This document shows, one piece after another, positions 35,611-44,352 of a stretch of DNA of 64,000 bases. The DNA is from Egibacter rhizosphaerae (GTDB taxonomy: Bacteria; Actinomycetota; Nitriliruptoria; Euzebyales; Egibacteraceae). The stretch is from positions 1,674,001 through 1,738,000 of the forward strand of contig NZ_CP036402.1 in the NCBI RefSeq assembly GCF_004322855.1, in the 5' to 3' direction. Position numbers and translations under genes: made by a program. The notes under the pieces were generated by a model. That model worked only from the letters and a program-made list of their open reading frames with translations, ran no database searches and had not been told where the DNA came from. Position 1 is the stretch's first letter; every line of letters begins with the position of its first letter.

Positions 35611-37917
35611 GTGGTACGACCGAGCAGCGTGGCCCGTCGCTGGGGCACCTGGCACCCGGGATACCCCACCGCCCTCAGCGACGTATCCAGCGGCCTCCAG
35701 CTTCGTCTGGCGGCCTACAGCGGGCGCGCGGGAGCGGTCATCGACTTCGCGGGCGCCGCAGGGGTCGTGTTCGGCACGCACCGACTCGACTCGGGGTACG
35801 TGGAGCTCGACCTGGCCGTGGGCGACAGTCGCTTCCGACTCGAATGGGCCAAGCCGACCGACGACCCCACCGTGGTGATCGGCCGAACGACGCTCGTCGA
35901 AGCCGCCGAGCTCAAGCTGCGCCTGTGGTCGCTGCTCATCGTCGAAGTCGATCGAGCCGCGGGACGTCTCGCGGACGCGGCCCTCGCACCCGTACCGGCG
36001 CGCCCTGCCGGCTTCGACGAGGCCCCGCTGCTGATCCAGGCGCGTGCCCGCAGCGAGCACCTCGCGCTGGTCACCGATCCCGAACCACCGATCTGTGGCG
36101 GCTACGCGTCCGCGACGGACGCCTTCGACGAACTGGAACGCGAGGGGTACGTTCCGCCTGCTCGCGACGTCCCGAGCACCCCCGGCGCCGCGGTGGCACG
36201 ATTCAACCACGAGGCCGTGAGTGTGGTGCGATTCGCCGCCGCGTTGGCGACCGATCCGGAGACCGCGGCGACGAAGGCCCGGATGGCCCTGGCGGAGGCC
36301 GACGGGACCATCGACGCCGCCGTCAGCGTCTCGCGGACGGAACACGAGGGGCCTGAAAGCCGCAACCACGACGGACGGGCTGTCGCGCGTTCAGCGGAGG
36401 CGATCCGCGACGTGGTCGCATGGAACACCTGTTACGACCCTGAGAACGTGCGCTGGTACACGGGTCCGAGTCGACGCTGGGCGGCCGCGAAGTTCGGCGG
36501 ATGGCTGGTCTGGCAGACCGACGTCCTCTACAACGCCCTGCTCGCAGCGACGCTCGGCGACGCCGAGCTCACCACGGCGAACCTCGACGCCGTGCTCCAC
36601 GGCGCCCAACCGGCCGGCAACCTGCCGTGCCTGCTGAGCCAGCGCAGCGAGTGGGTCGACCGTGCCCATCCCCCGATCGCCGCCTGGGTCGTGTGGAGCT
36701 GCGCGGCGCGGCTCGGTGATCGCTCCCTGCCCGCCCGCCACTTCGACACGCTGTTGCGGGCGCACCGCTGGTGGGACGACGCGCGGTCCGCCGGTGCCGG
36801 TCTCGTGACGTACGGGACGTCGCCGACCGGACGGGGGCTGTACGCGGGCACGGAGCTCGCGGCCCGCAACGAATCCTCGATGGACAACTCTCCGATGTTC
36901 GACGGGGTCTCGCTCACCGACGACGCGCGGGTGCTCAACATGACCGAAGTGGGCGTGAACGCGCTGCACGTCCTCGACGCGGAGGTCCTCGCGAGCATGG
37001 CGCGCGAGTTGGGACGGACCGAGGAGGCCGAGGCGCTCACGGCTGCCGCAGAGGCTCGTGCCGAGGCTGTGCGCCTGCACTTGTGGGACCCGCAGCGCCG
37101 AGTGTTCGCCGGCCGATGGCGCGACGGTGGGTTCGTCGAGTCGCTGACACCCACGAGCTTCTTCCCCCTTCTCGCTGGTATCCCCGATCCTGACCAGGCC
37201 CGCGCACTGGTTGATGAGCACATCCGGGACCCGGCGGCCTTCTGGGGCGCCCCGGCCCTGCCAGCGAACGCCTTGTACGAACCGGCGACCAACGAACGGT
37301 CGTACTGGCGTGGTCGGGTCTGGCCCCCGCTCTCGTACCTCGTCCACGTCGGCTTGCACCGGTCAGGGCAACGGACCACGGCCGCCGAGCTGGCTCACGG
37401 AGCATCGGAGTTGTTCCACCGCCTGTGGCGCAACGATCGCGTCGCGCTCGAGAGCTACCACATCGCAGCCGATGGACAGCATCGGCACCCGGATGTCGAC
37501 GACTTCTACGGCTGGGCGGCGTTGCTGCCCCTGCTGGCACTCCTAGAAGCGGGAGACGTAACTCCCTGGGACGGAGTCCGGGTCGGGCCGGGCACGGGGG
37601 AGGTGTTGTTGGACGGCCGATGGTGGGGTGTCGCCACCGACCGCGACCTCGTGCGGCTGCGGCCCCCCGGAGGCGGCGAGCTGCGCGCGGAAGGCGTTCG
37701 CTACCTCACGCACGTCCGGATCGAGGCCCGCGTCGTCGCCGCGACGGTGCCGGCTGCAACCGTGCCGATCCGCGTGACGTGGTCCCCGGCACCGCTGGGG
37801 GTGCTCGCGGGGCTCGTCGACGGGGTCGCGACGAACATCGAGACGGTAGACGACGCCGCGACCCTGGTGATTCCCCCGCGGCCCGAGCCCGCGCACGTCG
37901 AACTGGTCCGAGCCTAG
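35611..37917 (+). CDS. glycoside hydrolase family 63-like (alpha,alpha)6-barrel enzyme
   Basis: A 768-residue cytosolic enzyme with no signal peptide. The N-terminal third is a beta-sandwich-like region; the rest is an (alpha/alpha)6 barrel of the GH63/mannosylglycerate-hydrolase type. Recognisable segments are WAAAKFGGWLVWQTDVLYNALLA, carrying the probable catalytic acid Asp, the substrate-binding ESSMDNSPMFD, and NERSYWRGRVWPPLSYLVHVGL with the second acidic residue just before it. Family members cleave alpha-glucosides or alpha-mannosyl-/glucosyl-glycerate. It lies 30 bases after the importer ATPase with AAGGAG before its GTG start, so it likely hydrolyses the imported glycoside. Confidence 0.78.
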   Translation: MVRPSSVARRWGTWHPGYPTALSDVSSGLQLRLAAYSGRAGAVIDFAGAAGVVFGTHRLDSGYVELDLAVGDSRFRLEWAKPTDDPTVVIGRTTLVEAAELKLRLWSLLIVEVDRAAGRLADAALAPVPARPAGFDEAPLLIQARARSEHLALVTDPEPPICGGYASATDAFDELEREGYVPPARDVPSTPGAAVARFNHEAVSVVRFAAALATDPETAATKARMALAEADGTIDAAVSVSRTEHEGPESRNHDGRAVARSAEAIRDVVAWNTCYDPENVRWYTGPSRRWAAAKFGGWLVWQTDVLYNALLAATLGDAELTTANLDAVLHGAQPAGNLPCLLSQRSEWVDRAHPPIAAWVVWSCAARLGDRSLPARHFDTLLRAHRWWDDARSAGAGLVTYGTSPTGRGLYAGTELAARNESSMDNSPMFDGVSLTDDARVLNMTEVGVNALHVLDAEVLASMARELGRTEEAEALTAAAEARAEAVRLHLWDPQRRVFAGRWRDGGFVESLTPTSFFPLLAGIPDPDQARALVDEHIRDPAAFWGAPALPANALYEPATNERSYWRGRVWPPLSYLVHVGLHRSGQRTTAAELAHGASELFHRLWRNDRVALESYHIAADGQHRHPDVDDFYGWAALLPLLALLEAGDVTPWDGVRVGPGTGEVLLDGRWWGVATDRDLVRLRPPGGGELRAEGVRYLTHVRIEARVVAATVPAATVPIRVTWSPAPLGVLAGLVDGVATNIETVDDAATLVIPPRPEPAHVELVRA

Positions 37918-37939
37918 AAGGCTCACACAAGGGGGTGGA

Positions 37940-38566
37940 ATGGCAGTCGACTCCGGCCGTGCGCTGGTGGTCCTGGACCTGCAGCGCGTCGTGGGCCCCG
38001 GCGGCCCCTGGGAGGTTCCCGGCATCGAACGGATCCTGCCCTCGGTGCGACAACTGATCGGCGCCTTCGGCTCGGCGACGGTGCTAACGAGACATCGGCT
38101 CGCACATTCCGGACCGGGAACCTGGTCCGCCTTCGCTCAGCGCTGGGCAGCGCTCGATGAGGAACCCGAGTGGTGGGATCTGCTCGACGAGGTCTCGGCG
38201 ACGATGCCGCAGGGCGCCTCGCTGATCGACAAACACACCTACTCGGCCTATCCCGCCCCGGAACTGAGCGAACGGCTCAGCGGCCCGGCGACCGAGCTCG
38301 TTCTGGCGGGTTGCGAAACCGATTGCTGCGTCGCGGCGACCCTGTTCGCGGCTGTCGACGCCGGGGTCCCCGTCAGCCTCGTGGAGAACGCGGTCGTGGG
38401 CCCCGACCCCGAGAGCCACTCGGGGCTGATCGCGGCGGCGCGCCGACTCCCCGAACAAGTGCGCGTCGTCACCGCCTCCGAGGCGCTCCGGCGTCCGTAC
38501 CCGGCGGGGGGCAACCCACAGAAGCACGGCGCCCCGCCCAGCGAACGTGGGGGAGCCAATGAATGA
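37940..38566 (+). CDS. isochorismatase-family cysteine hydrolase
   Basis: A 208-residue hydrolase with the family triad: Asp13 in LVVLDLQR, Lys98 in LIDKHTYSAY and Cys130 in LAGCETDCCVAATLF. Members act on amides, carbamates, nicotinamide or isochorismate; which applies here cannot be told. The C-terminal 20 residues after RRPYPAGG are unlike the family core. It lies 22 bases after the glycosidase and overlaps the LacI gene by 8 bases, so it is probably part of the same catabolic route, for example releasing an amide-linked aglycone. Confidence 0.85.
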   Translation: MAVDSGRALVVLDLQRVVGPGGPWEVPGIERILPSVRQLIGAFGSATVLTRHRLAHSGPGTWSAFAQRWAALDEEPEWWDLLDEVSATMPQGASLIDKHTYSAYPAPELSERLSGPATELVLAGCETDCCVAATLFAAVDAGVPVSLVENAVVGPDPESHSGLIAAARRLPEQVRVVTASEALRRPYPAGGNPQKHGAPPSERGGANE

Positions 38567-39602
38567 CCGGGGGCGCTTGCGACGCAAGGCGGTAACGATT
38601 CACGACGTGGCGACGCGGGCGGAGACTTCGATCGGTACCGTCTCGCACGTGATGTCGGGCAAGGCGCCCGTGGCGCCCACGACACGTGACCGCGTCATGC
38701 GTGCAGCCGACGAGCTCGGCTACCGCCCGAACCGTGTCGCACGCTCCCTGATCCTGCAGCAAACGCACATGATCGGCATGGTCGTGCCGGACATCGCGAA
38801 TCCGTTCTTCGCGGAGCTGGCCGCCGCCGTGGAGAACACCGCCCGGGCTCGTGATTACTGCGTCGTCCTCGGCGGTGTCGAGAACGACCCCGAGCGAGAG
38901 TCGATCTACATCGCGGAGTTGCTGGAGCGTGGGGTCGACGGCCTGCTGCTGGCGGTGACCGCCGACAGCGCGGCCCTCGGGAGGGTCCTGGGCGACCACC
39001 CAGCCGTCGCGATCGACCGTGTCCCCAGCGGTTGGTCGGCCAGCAGCGTCACCACCGACGACCGCCAAGCCCTCCGACTCGCTGTCGAGCACGTCGTCGA
39101 GCTCAACCACCAGCGCATCGGGTTCCTGGGGGGCGACGAACGGTTGCCGCTCGCTCGCGGGCGACGGGCCAGCTGGCGTGAAGCGATGCAGGGGCATCGG
39201 CTCGCGCCCGTGTGGGAGGATGCCGGACCGTTCACGATGGAATCGGGGGAATCGGCCGGTGAGCGACTGATGGCGCTGCCGCCGAGCGAGGCCCCGACGG
39301 CTGTGGTGGCCGCGAACGACCTGCTGGCGTTGGGCTTGCTCCGCGCCGCTCAACGCCGCGGCGTGAGGGTGCCGGAGGATCTCTCGATCATCGGCTATGA
39401 CGACATCCCCTACGCAGAATTGAGCATGCCCGCGCTGACTACTGTGGCCCAGCCGATCCGCTCGGTTGGCCAGCGGGCGACGACGCTTCTGCTGGACCTG
39501 ATGAACGCTGAGACGACCAACGCGCGGGCACTGCAGCTCGCCCCCTGGGTGGTCGTGCGCCAATCGACGGGGCCGGCGCCCAGGACGCTGAGAACCCGGT
39601 GA
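38559..39602 (+). CDS. LacI family transcriptional regulator
   Basis: A 347-residue repressor. The helix-turn-helix is VTIHDVATRAETSIGTVSHVMSGKAPVAPTTRDRVMRAADELGYRPN with the hinge helix RVARSLILQQT. The periplasmic-binding-protein-like effector domain carries IGMVVPDIANPFFAELAAAVE, VDGLLLAVTADS, HQRIGFLGGDE and SIIGYDDIPYAELSMPALTTVAQP. The ATG at 38559 is preferred over a GTG four codons upstream because GGGGGAG lies just ahead of it. As last gene of the PotD-like/GH63 operon it should sense the imported sugar and act at a dyad near 31209-31220, an inference. Confidence 0.92.
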   Translation: MNDRGRLRRKAVTIHDVATRAETSIGTVSHVMSGKAPVAPTTRDRVMRAADELGYRPNRVARSLILQQTHMIGMVVPDIANPFFAELAAAVENTARARDYCVVLGGVENDPERESIYIAELLERGVDGLLLAVTADSAALGRVLGDHPAVAIDRVPSGWSASSVTTDDRQALRLAVEHVVELNHQRIGFLGGDERLPLARGRRASWREAMQGHRLAPVWEDAGPFTMESGESAGERLMALPPSEAPTAVVAANDLLALGLLRAAQRRGVRVPEDLSIIGYDDIPYAELSMPALTTVAQPIRSVGQRATTLLLDLMNAETTNARALQLAPWVVVRQSTGPAPRTLRTR

Positions 39603-39648
39603 CGAAGCTGCGCCATGGCGTCCCCCCTCGATCGCTGCGTCGCAACGA

Positions 39649-40611
39649 CTATGCGTCGCCGGGCTCGAGCGCACCTACCGCCGCGAGGATGTGGTCCCAG
39701 AAGCGGGCATGGTCGAGTTCGAGACCAACCTGCGCGTTGGGTTCCCACCCGGTGCGGCTCGCCAGATCGACGACCGTGGCCCCCCGGGTGTGCGTGCCGT
39801 CGAGTTCGATCCGCATCGGCACGAACGCACAGCTCACCGCTTCGGGATCGATGAGGTGAGCGATCGCGACGGGGTCGTGCACCGGCGGTGCGTCGAACCC
39901 GAACGCCTCGCGATACGCCTCGCGGAAGAACGTGAGCAACTCGACGCAGATCCCGGCGAGCGGGGTGCCGAGCTCGGAGATCCGGGTGAGCACCTCGGGC
40001 GTCGCGGTCGCCTGGTGGGTGACGTTCAGCCCGTGCCACACGGTCGGGACCCCGCTGTGCAGCACCTCGGAGGCGGCCTCGGGATCGGTGAAGATGTTGA
40101 ACTCGGCGTACGGGGTGCGGTTCCCCCGCTCGGTCGAACCGCCCATGATCGCGATGCGCTCGATGCGCTCCCGGTCCTCGGGGTACCGACGGAGCAGCGT
40201 CGCCAGGTTCGTCAGGGGTCCCACGCCGACGAGGGTGAGCGGCTGCTCGGCCTCCGCCAGCAGTTCGTGCATGAGGTCTACCGCGTGACGCGGGTCGAGC
40301 GGCACGGTCGGCGTCCCGAAGCTCGGCCCGTCCAGACCGCTGTCCCCGTGGATGTCCCCGGCGGTCTCGAGCTCGCCCGCGAGCGGTTGGTCGCACCCGG
40401 CAGCGACCGGCACGTCGAGGCCCGCGACCGTGCACACGCGCCGAGCGTTCAACGTCGTCTTCTCGAGCGTCTGGTTGCCGGCCACCGTGGTGACCGCGCG
40501 CAGGTCGATCGTCGGATGCGCGCCGGCGAGCAGGATCGCGACCGCGTCGTCGTGGCCGGGGTCGCAGTCGAGGATGACCGGCGTCGGGCCGGTCCGGTCG
40601 TTGTGGGGCAT
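39649..40611 (-). CDS. inosine-uridine preferring nucleoside hydrolase family protein
   Basis: A 320-residue enzyme that hydrolyses the N-glycosidic bond of ribonucleosides. The calcium-binding signature DCDPGHDDAVAILLA is intact. Further motifs are VTTVAGNQTLEKTTLNA, HGDSGLDGPSF, LVGVGPLTNLATLL, AIMGGSTERGNRTPYAEFNIFTDPEAA, and the late PPVHDPVAIAHLIDPE with the catalytic-region histidine and aspartate. The ATG at 40611 gives MPHNDRTGPTPVILDCDPG. It is convergent with the LacI gene and divergent from a second, damaged nucleoside hydrolase gene. Confidence 0.92.
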   Translation of the reverse strand: MPHNDRTGPTPVILDCDPGHDDAVAILLAGAHPTIDLRAVTTVAGNQTLEKTTLNARRVCTVAGLDVPVAAGCDQPLAGELETAGDIHGDSGLDGPSFGTPTVPLDPRHAVDLMHELLAEAEQPLTLVGVGPLTNLATLLRRYPEDRERIERIAIMGGSTERGNRTPYAEFNIFTDPEAASEVLHSGVPTVWHGLNVTHQATATPEVLTRISELGTPLAGICVELLTFFREAYREAFGFDAPPVHDPVAIAHLIDPEAVSCAFVPMRIELDGTHTRGATVVDLASRTGWEPNAQVGLELDHARFWDHILAAVGALEPGDA

Positions 40612-40766
40612 CGCGCGTCCTCTCGACGTCGGGGGGTGGGCCGGGCGAGCTGGGGCCCCACTGGCTGGGTGGGTCCCGTGCGGTGCCGACCGGACACGCG
40701 CATTCAACCGCACGTTCACACCGCGGGTACCCGCGGTTTCCGCGGACCATCGACGAGGAGTCCGGA

Positions 40767-41728
40767 ATGAGCGAGGCACGACGCCTGCTGATCGACACCG
40801 ACACCGCGTCGGACGACGCCATCGCGCTCCTGCTCGCGGTCGCCGCGCCCGACGCTCGGATCGATGCCGTCACGACGGTCGCGGGCAACGTCGGGGTCGA
40901 GCAGTGCACACGGAACGCGCTGACCACGCTCGAGATCGCCGGCGCGCTCGACGTGCCGGTGCACACGGGTGGTGCTCGCCCCCTGTTGCGCGATCCCGTC
41001 ACCGCGACCGACGTGCACGGTTCGGACGGCATGGGCGACTCGGCCCTGCCCGTGCCGGCGCGACCACCCGAGCCGGAGCACGCCGTTGACGCCCTCGTGC
41101 GTCACATCAACGCCAGCCCCGAGAGGCTCACCCTCGTGACCCTCGGACCCCTCACCAACGTCGCGGCCGCGCTCACCCGGGACCCGGGCCTCGCCCAACG
41201 GCTCGCGGGCGTGTACGTGATGGGAGGCGCCGCGGACCACTTCGGCAACGTCTCGGCGGTCGCCGAGTTCAACGTGTGGGCCGATCCCGAGGCGGCGGCG
41301 GTCCTGCTGCGCTCGGGGGCGTCACCACCCGGGTGCACTTCGACGACGAGGATCTCGCCGCCCTGACGGCCTCCGGCGACCCGGCCGCGGCGTTCGCCGC
41401 CGGGATCCTTCCGCACTACCTCGACGTGGCGGCGTCGCGCACGGGCCAACGGCGCTGCGCGCTGCACGACCCGCTCGCGGTCGCGGCGGCCGTCGATCCC
41501 TCGGTGGTGACCACCGAGGCGCTGCCGGTCCGGGTCGAAACCGCCGGCGGCTGGACCCGGGGGATGACGGTCGTCGACCTGCGCTCGCGCCGCGGGGGCT
41601 CGGCCGCCGGCGACGCTCCGCTCACCGACGTCGCTCTCGGGGTGGAGGCCGAGCCGGTGCGGGCCATGCTGCACGCGCGTCTCGCGTCCTCTGCCGTGCA
41701 GCAGCACGATCGAGGCGCGCTGGCGTAG
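40767..41728 (+). pseudogene. nucleoside hydrolase gene with frameshift near 41314-41322
   Basis: The first frame encodes MSEARRLLIDTDTASDDAIALLLA, VTTVAGNVGVEQCTRNAL, VHGSDGMGDS, VTLGPLTNVAAAL, VYVMGGAADHFGNVSAVAEFNVWADPEAAAVLLRSG and then leaves the family pattern. The second frame resumes with VTTRVHFDDEDLAALTASG, RRCALHDPLAVAAAVDPS and MTVVDLRSR to the end at 41728. Compared with the neighbouring intact paralogue, about nine residues are missing at the junction, consistent with a net loss of about 25 bases. This is either a true inactivating deletion or an assembly error. The first signature is DTDTASDD instead of DxDxGxDD, a further difference from the family. Confidence 0.8.
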
Positions 41729-41779
41729 CGTGGCCGCGCGACATCATCGTCCCCACGCGACCAGGGAGCGGAGGCGAAC

Positions 41780-42439
41780 GTGACCACCAAGACCGTCGGC
41801 CTGTCCGACGAACTGCAGGGATACCTGCTCGACCACAGCTCGAGCCCCGACGCGCTGTTGCGCGACCTGATCGAGGAGACACGCGAGCACTACGCCGACC
41901 GCACGAACCTGCAGATCGCCCCCGAGCAGGGCGGGCTCCTCACGCTGCTCACCCGGCTGGCGGGCGCGCGCACCGCGGTCGAGGTCGGGACCTTCACCGG
42001 GTACTCCGCCATCTGCATCGCGCGCGGCCTCGCCCCGGGCGGCCGGCTGACCTGCTGCGACAACAGCGAGGAGTACACCGCCGTGGCCCGGCGCTACTGG
42101 CAGCGGGCCGGCCTCGACGACGTCATCGACCTGCGCCTCGGCGACGCCCACGAGACGGTCAGCCGGCTGCCCCACGACCCGCCGGTGGACCTCGCGTTCG
42201 TCGATGCCGACAAGGGCGGCTACCACGCCTACTACGAGGAACTGCTCGCCCGCCTCTCCCCCCACGGCATGATCATCGTCGACAACGTCCTCTGGAGCGG
42301 CCGAGTGCTCGACTCCGAGCCGTCCGGCGACACCGCGACGCTCGTCGACTTCAACGCCCGGGTCGCGGCCGACGAGCGTGTCGAGGTGCTCATGCTGCCC
42401 GTGGGCGACGGGCTGAGCCTCATCACCCGAGCAGGCTGA
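41780..42439 (+). CDS. class I SAM-dependent O-methyltransferase (CCoAMT-like)
   Basis: A 219-residue methyltransferase of the caffeoyl-CoA/catechol O-methyltransferase family. The SAM motif is AVEVGTFTGYSAICIARGL, with LTCCDNSEEYTAVARRYWQ and the metal-binding FVDADKGGYHAYYEELLARLSPHGMIIVDNVLWSGRV. The start is GTG at 41780 with GGGAGCGGA upstream. The methyl acceptor is not predictable. It is transcribed ahead of the zinc importer genes but separated by their operator. Confidence 0.9.
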   Translation: MTTKTVGLSDELQGYLLDHSSSPDALLRDLIEETREHYADRTNLQIAPEQGGLLTLLTRLAGARTAVEVGTFTGYSAICIARGLAPGGRLTCCDNSEEYTAVARRYWQRAGLDDVIDLRLGDAHETVSRLPHDPPVDLAFVDADKGGYHAYYEELLARLSPHGMIIVDNVLWSGRVLDSEPSGDTATLVDFNARVAADERVEVLMLPVGDGLSLITRAG

Positions 42440-42492
42440 GCGCGGCGCCGATCCTCGGGCTGCGCGTGGCCGGCCGATCCCGTACGCTAGCC

Positions 42493-42505
42493 GCAAGTCA
42501 CTCGC
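42493..42505. promoter_or_regulatory. candidate metal-repressor operator, site 1
   Basis: GCAAGT-C-ACTCGC, a near-perfect 6-1-6 palindrome preceded by GCTAGC, 13 bases ahead of the TTG start of the importer ATPase gene. The same box, perfectly symmetric, lies ahead of the binding-protein gene (44287-44299). Presence at both promoters of one metal importer suggests a Zur-, MntR- or Fur-type site. Confidence 0.65.
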
Positions 42506-42518
42506 AGGAGAGGTCGGA

Positions 42519-43400
42519 TTGCAGCTGGTCCCGGGCAACGGCGCCGCGACGAGCGAGCCCCCCGCGGTCGCGTTTCGTGACGTGGCCGCCGGCTACGGCG
42601 GCCGGACGGTCATCGGGCAGGGCGACGGCGGCATCGACTGGCGCGTCGAACGTGGCGCCTTCGTCGGTGTGGCGGGTCCCAGCGGCGCCGGGAAGACGAC
42701 CCTGGTGCGCCTGCTCACCGGGCAGGCCGAGCGTCACCGCGGTCGGGTCGAGGTGCACGGCCACGACGTGGCGCGTGGAGGGACCCGGCGGATCGGCTAC
42801 GTGCCTCAACTCGGAACCATCGACTGGGACTTCCCCCTGACCGTGGAACAGACGGTGCTGCTCGGCGGCACGGCCGACAGCCGACCGACCCCGTGGTTCA
42901 GCCGACGTGAGCGGCGCCACGCACGCGCGCTGCTCGACCGGCTCGGGATCGGCGATCTCGCGCGACGCCACATCCGCGAGCTCTCCGGCGGCCAGCAGCA
43001 GCGCATGTTCCTCGCGCGCGCGATGGTGCGCGACAGCGACGTGCTGCTGCTCGACGAACCGACCAGCGGGGTGGACCTGCGCACGCGCCTCGACATCCTG
43101 GAGCTGCTCGGCGACCTGAACGCCGAGGGGCTGACCGTGGTGCTGACCACCCACGACCTCAACTGGGTCGCCGCGCACCTGCCCCGGGTCGCGTTCCTCA
43201 ACGGCCGCATCGTCGCCGAGGGCGCCCCGGCCGATGTCGTGACGCCCGGGATCCTCGAGGAAGCGTACGGCAGCCGGATGCGGGTGGTCCACGCGGACGG
43301 TCGCGTCGTGGTCACCGACGAGTACGGGGCCCTCGACGGGACCTCGGAGGCGCCGCACCCACCGGCTCTACGGGACGCCGCGGCCTCCGTGACACCGTGA
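42519..43400 (+). CDS. znuC: zinc/manganese ABC transporter ATPase
   Basis: ATPase of 293 residues. It starts at a TTG at 42519 with AGGAGAGGT upstream. Walker A is GPSGAGKTT, then IGYVPQLGTIDWDFPLTVEQTVLLG, whose DWDFP segment is typical of zinc/manganese importers. The signature is LSGGQQQRMFLARAM, Walker B is LLLDEPTSGVDLRTR and the H-loop is LTTHDLNWVAAHLPRVAFLNG. The permease start overlaps its stop. Metal choice between Zn and Mn cannot be settled from this subunit. Confidence 0.9.
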   Translation: MQLVPGNGAATSEPPAVAFRDVAAGYGGRTVIGQGDGGIDWRVERGAFVGVAGPSGAGKTTLVRLLTGQAERHRGRVEVHGHDVARGGTRRIGYVPQLGTIDWDFPLTVEQTVLLGGTADSRPTPWFSRRERRHARALLDRLGIGDLARRHIRELSGGQQQRMFLARAMVRDSDVLLLDEPTSGVDLRTRLDILELLGDLNAEGLTVVLTTHDLNWVAAHLPRVAFLNGRIVAEGAPADVVTPGILEEAYGSRMRVVHADGRVVVTDEYGALDGTSEAPHPPALRDAAASVTP

Positions 43401-44278
43401 GCTGGCCGGAGCTGCTCACCGAGCCGTTCACGTACGACTTCTTCGTGCGGGCGATGGCGGCCGGCCTGCTCGTCGGGGCCCTGTGCGGAGCGATCAGCGT
43501 GTTCATCGTGCTGCGGCGGATGAGCTACGTCGGCCACGGCCTCGCGCACAGTGTCCTGGGGGGCGTCGCCGTCGGCGTCGCCCTCGGCTACCACGAGTAC
43601 CTGGGGGCGGTCGTCGCGACGCTCGTCAGCGCGCTGTTGATCGACCGGATCACCCGGCGGCGCGGGCTGCACGCCGACGCCGCGATCGGAATCGTGACCA
43701 CGGCACTGTTCGCGCTCGGCATCGCCGTGGTGAGCCGTCTGGACTCGCCCCGCGTGAGTACCGAGGCGCTCTTGTTCGGCAACCCCCTCGCGGTGACCTC
43801 CACGGACCTGTGGCTCGCCGTCGGCGTCGCCGGGGCGTTCACCGCGACCCTGTTCGCGTACTACAAGCCGCTCGTGTTCGTGTCGTTCGATCCGGAGGTG
43901 GCTCGGGTGCACGGCGTCCGCGCCGGCCTCATGGAGTTGCTGTTCAACGTCCTCACGGCCGCCGTGGTGATCGTGTCGGTGCGCGTGCTCGGCGTGTTGC
44001 TGGTCGCTGCTGCGGTCGTGATCCCCGCCGCGTTCGCGCGCCTCGTGACGCACTCGTTCGGCGCGATGGTGGCGATCGCGACGGCGGTCGGCGTCGTCTC
44101 GAGCGTGGTGGGACTCTACGGGTCGTATCACCTCGACGTCGCCAGCGGCCCGATGATCGTGCTGACCGGCGCCGCGCTGTTCGCGGTCGCCTTCACCGGC
44201 ACGGCGCTGCGCACCCGCTCGAGACTGCGTCGGGCACGCTCGCACGGGGATGTTGCGCGACCCGCGCCCACTGTCTAG
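43397..44278 (+). CDS. znuB: zinc/manganese ABC transporter permease
   Basis: A 293-residue membrane protein of the metal ABC-3 family. It has eight or nine hydrophobic segments, beginning FFVRAMAAGLLVGALCGAISVFIVLRRMSYVGHGLAHSVLGGVAVG. The core motif FVSFDPEVARVHGVRAGLMELLFNVLTAAVVIVSVRVLGVLLVAAAVVIPAAFARL is characteristic. The GTG start at 43397 overlaps the ATPase stop by 4 bases. Confidence 0.93.
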   Translation: MSWPELLTEPFTYDFFVRAMAAGLLVGALCGAISVFIVLRRMSYVGHGLAHSVLGGVAVGVALGYHEYLGAVVATLVSALLIDRITRRRGLHADAAIGIVTTALFALGIAVVSRLDSPRVSTEALLFGNPLAVTSTDLWLAVGVAGAFTATLFAYYKPLVFVSFDPEVARVHGVRAGLMELLFNVLTAAVVIVSVRVLGVLLVAAAVVIPAAFARLVTHSFGAMVAIATAVGVVSSVVGLYGSYHLDVASGPMIVLTGAALFAVAFTGTALRTRSRLRRARSHGDVARPAPTV

Positions 44279-44286
44279 CCTTTGTC

Positions 44287-44299
44287 GCAAGTCACTTGC
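44287..44299. promoter_or_regulatory. candidate metal-repressor operator, site 2
   Basis: Perfect palindrome GCAAGT-C-ACTTGC in the 74-base gap between permease and binding-protein genes, extended as TCGCAAGTCACTTGCAA and preceded by CTAGCC. It differs from site 1 in one base of the palindrome. It implies a separate, co-regulated promoter for the binding-protein gene. Confidence 0.7.
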
Positions 44300-44352
44300 A
44301 ACAAGTAGCGGTGCGCAGCCCAGCGAGGCCTGCTCGGCGGAAAGGCTCCCAG

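Noticed and set aside
40683-41366. First part of the broken nucleoside hydrolase as a complete short gene
   Set aside because: The C-terminal third needed for the active site continues in another frame directly downstream with clear family motifs, so a frameshift is the better reading.
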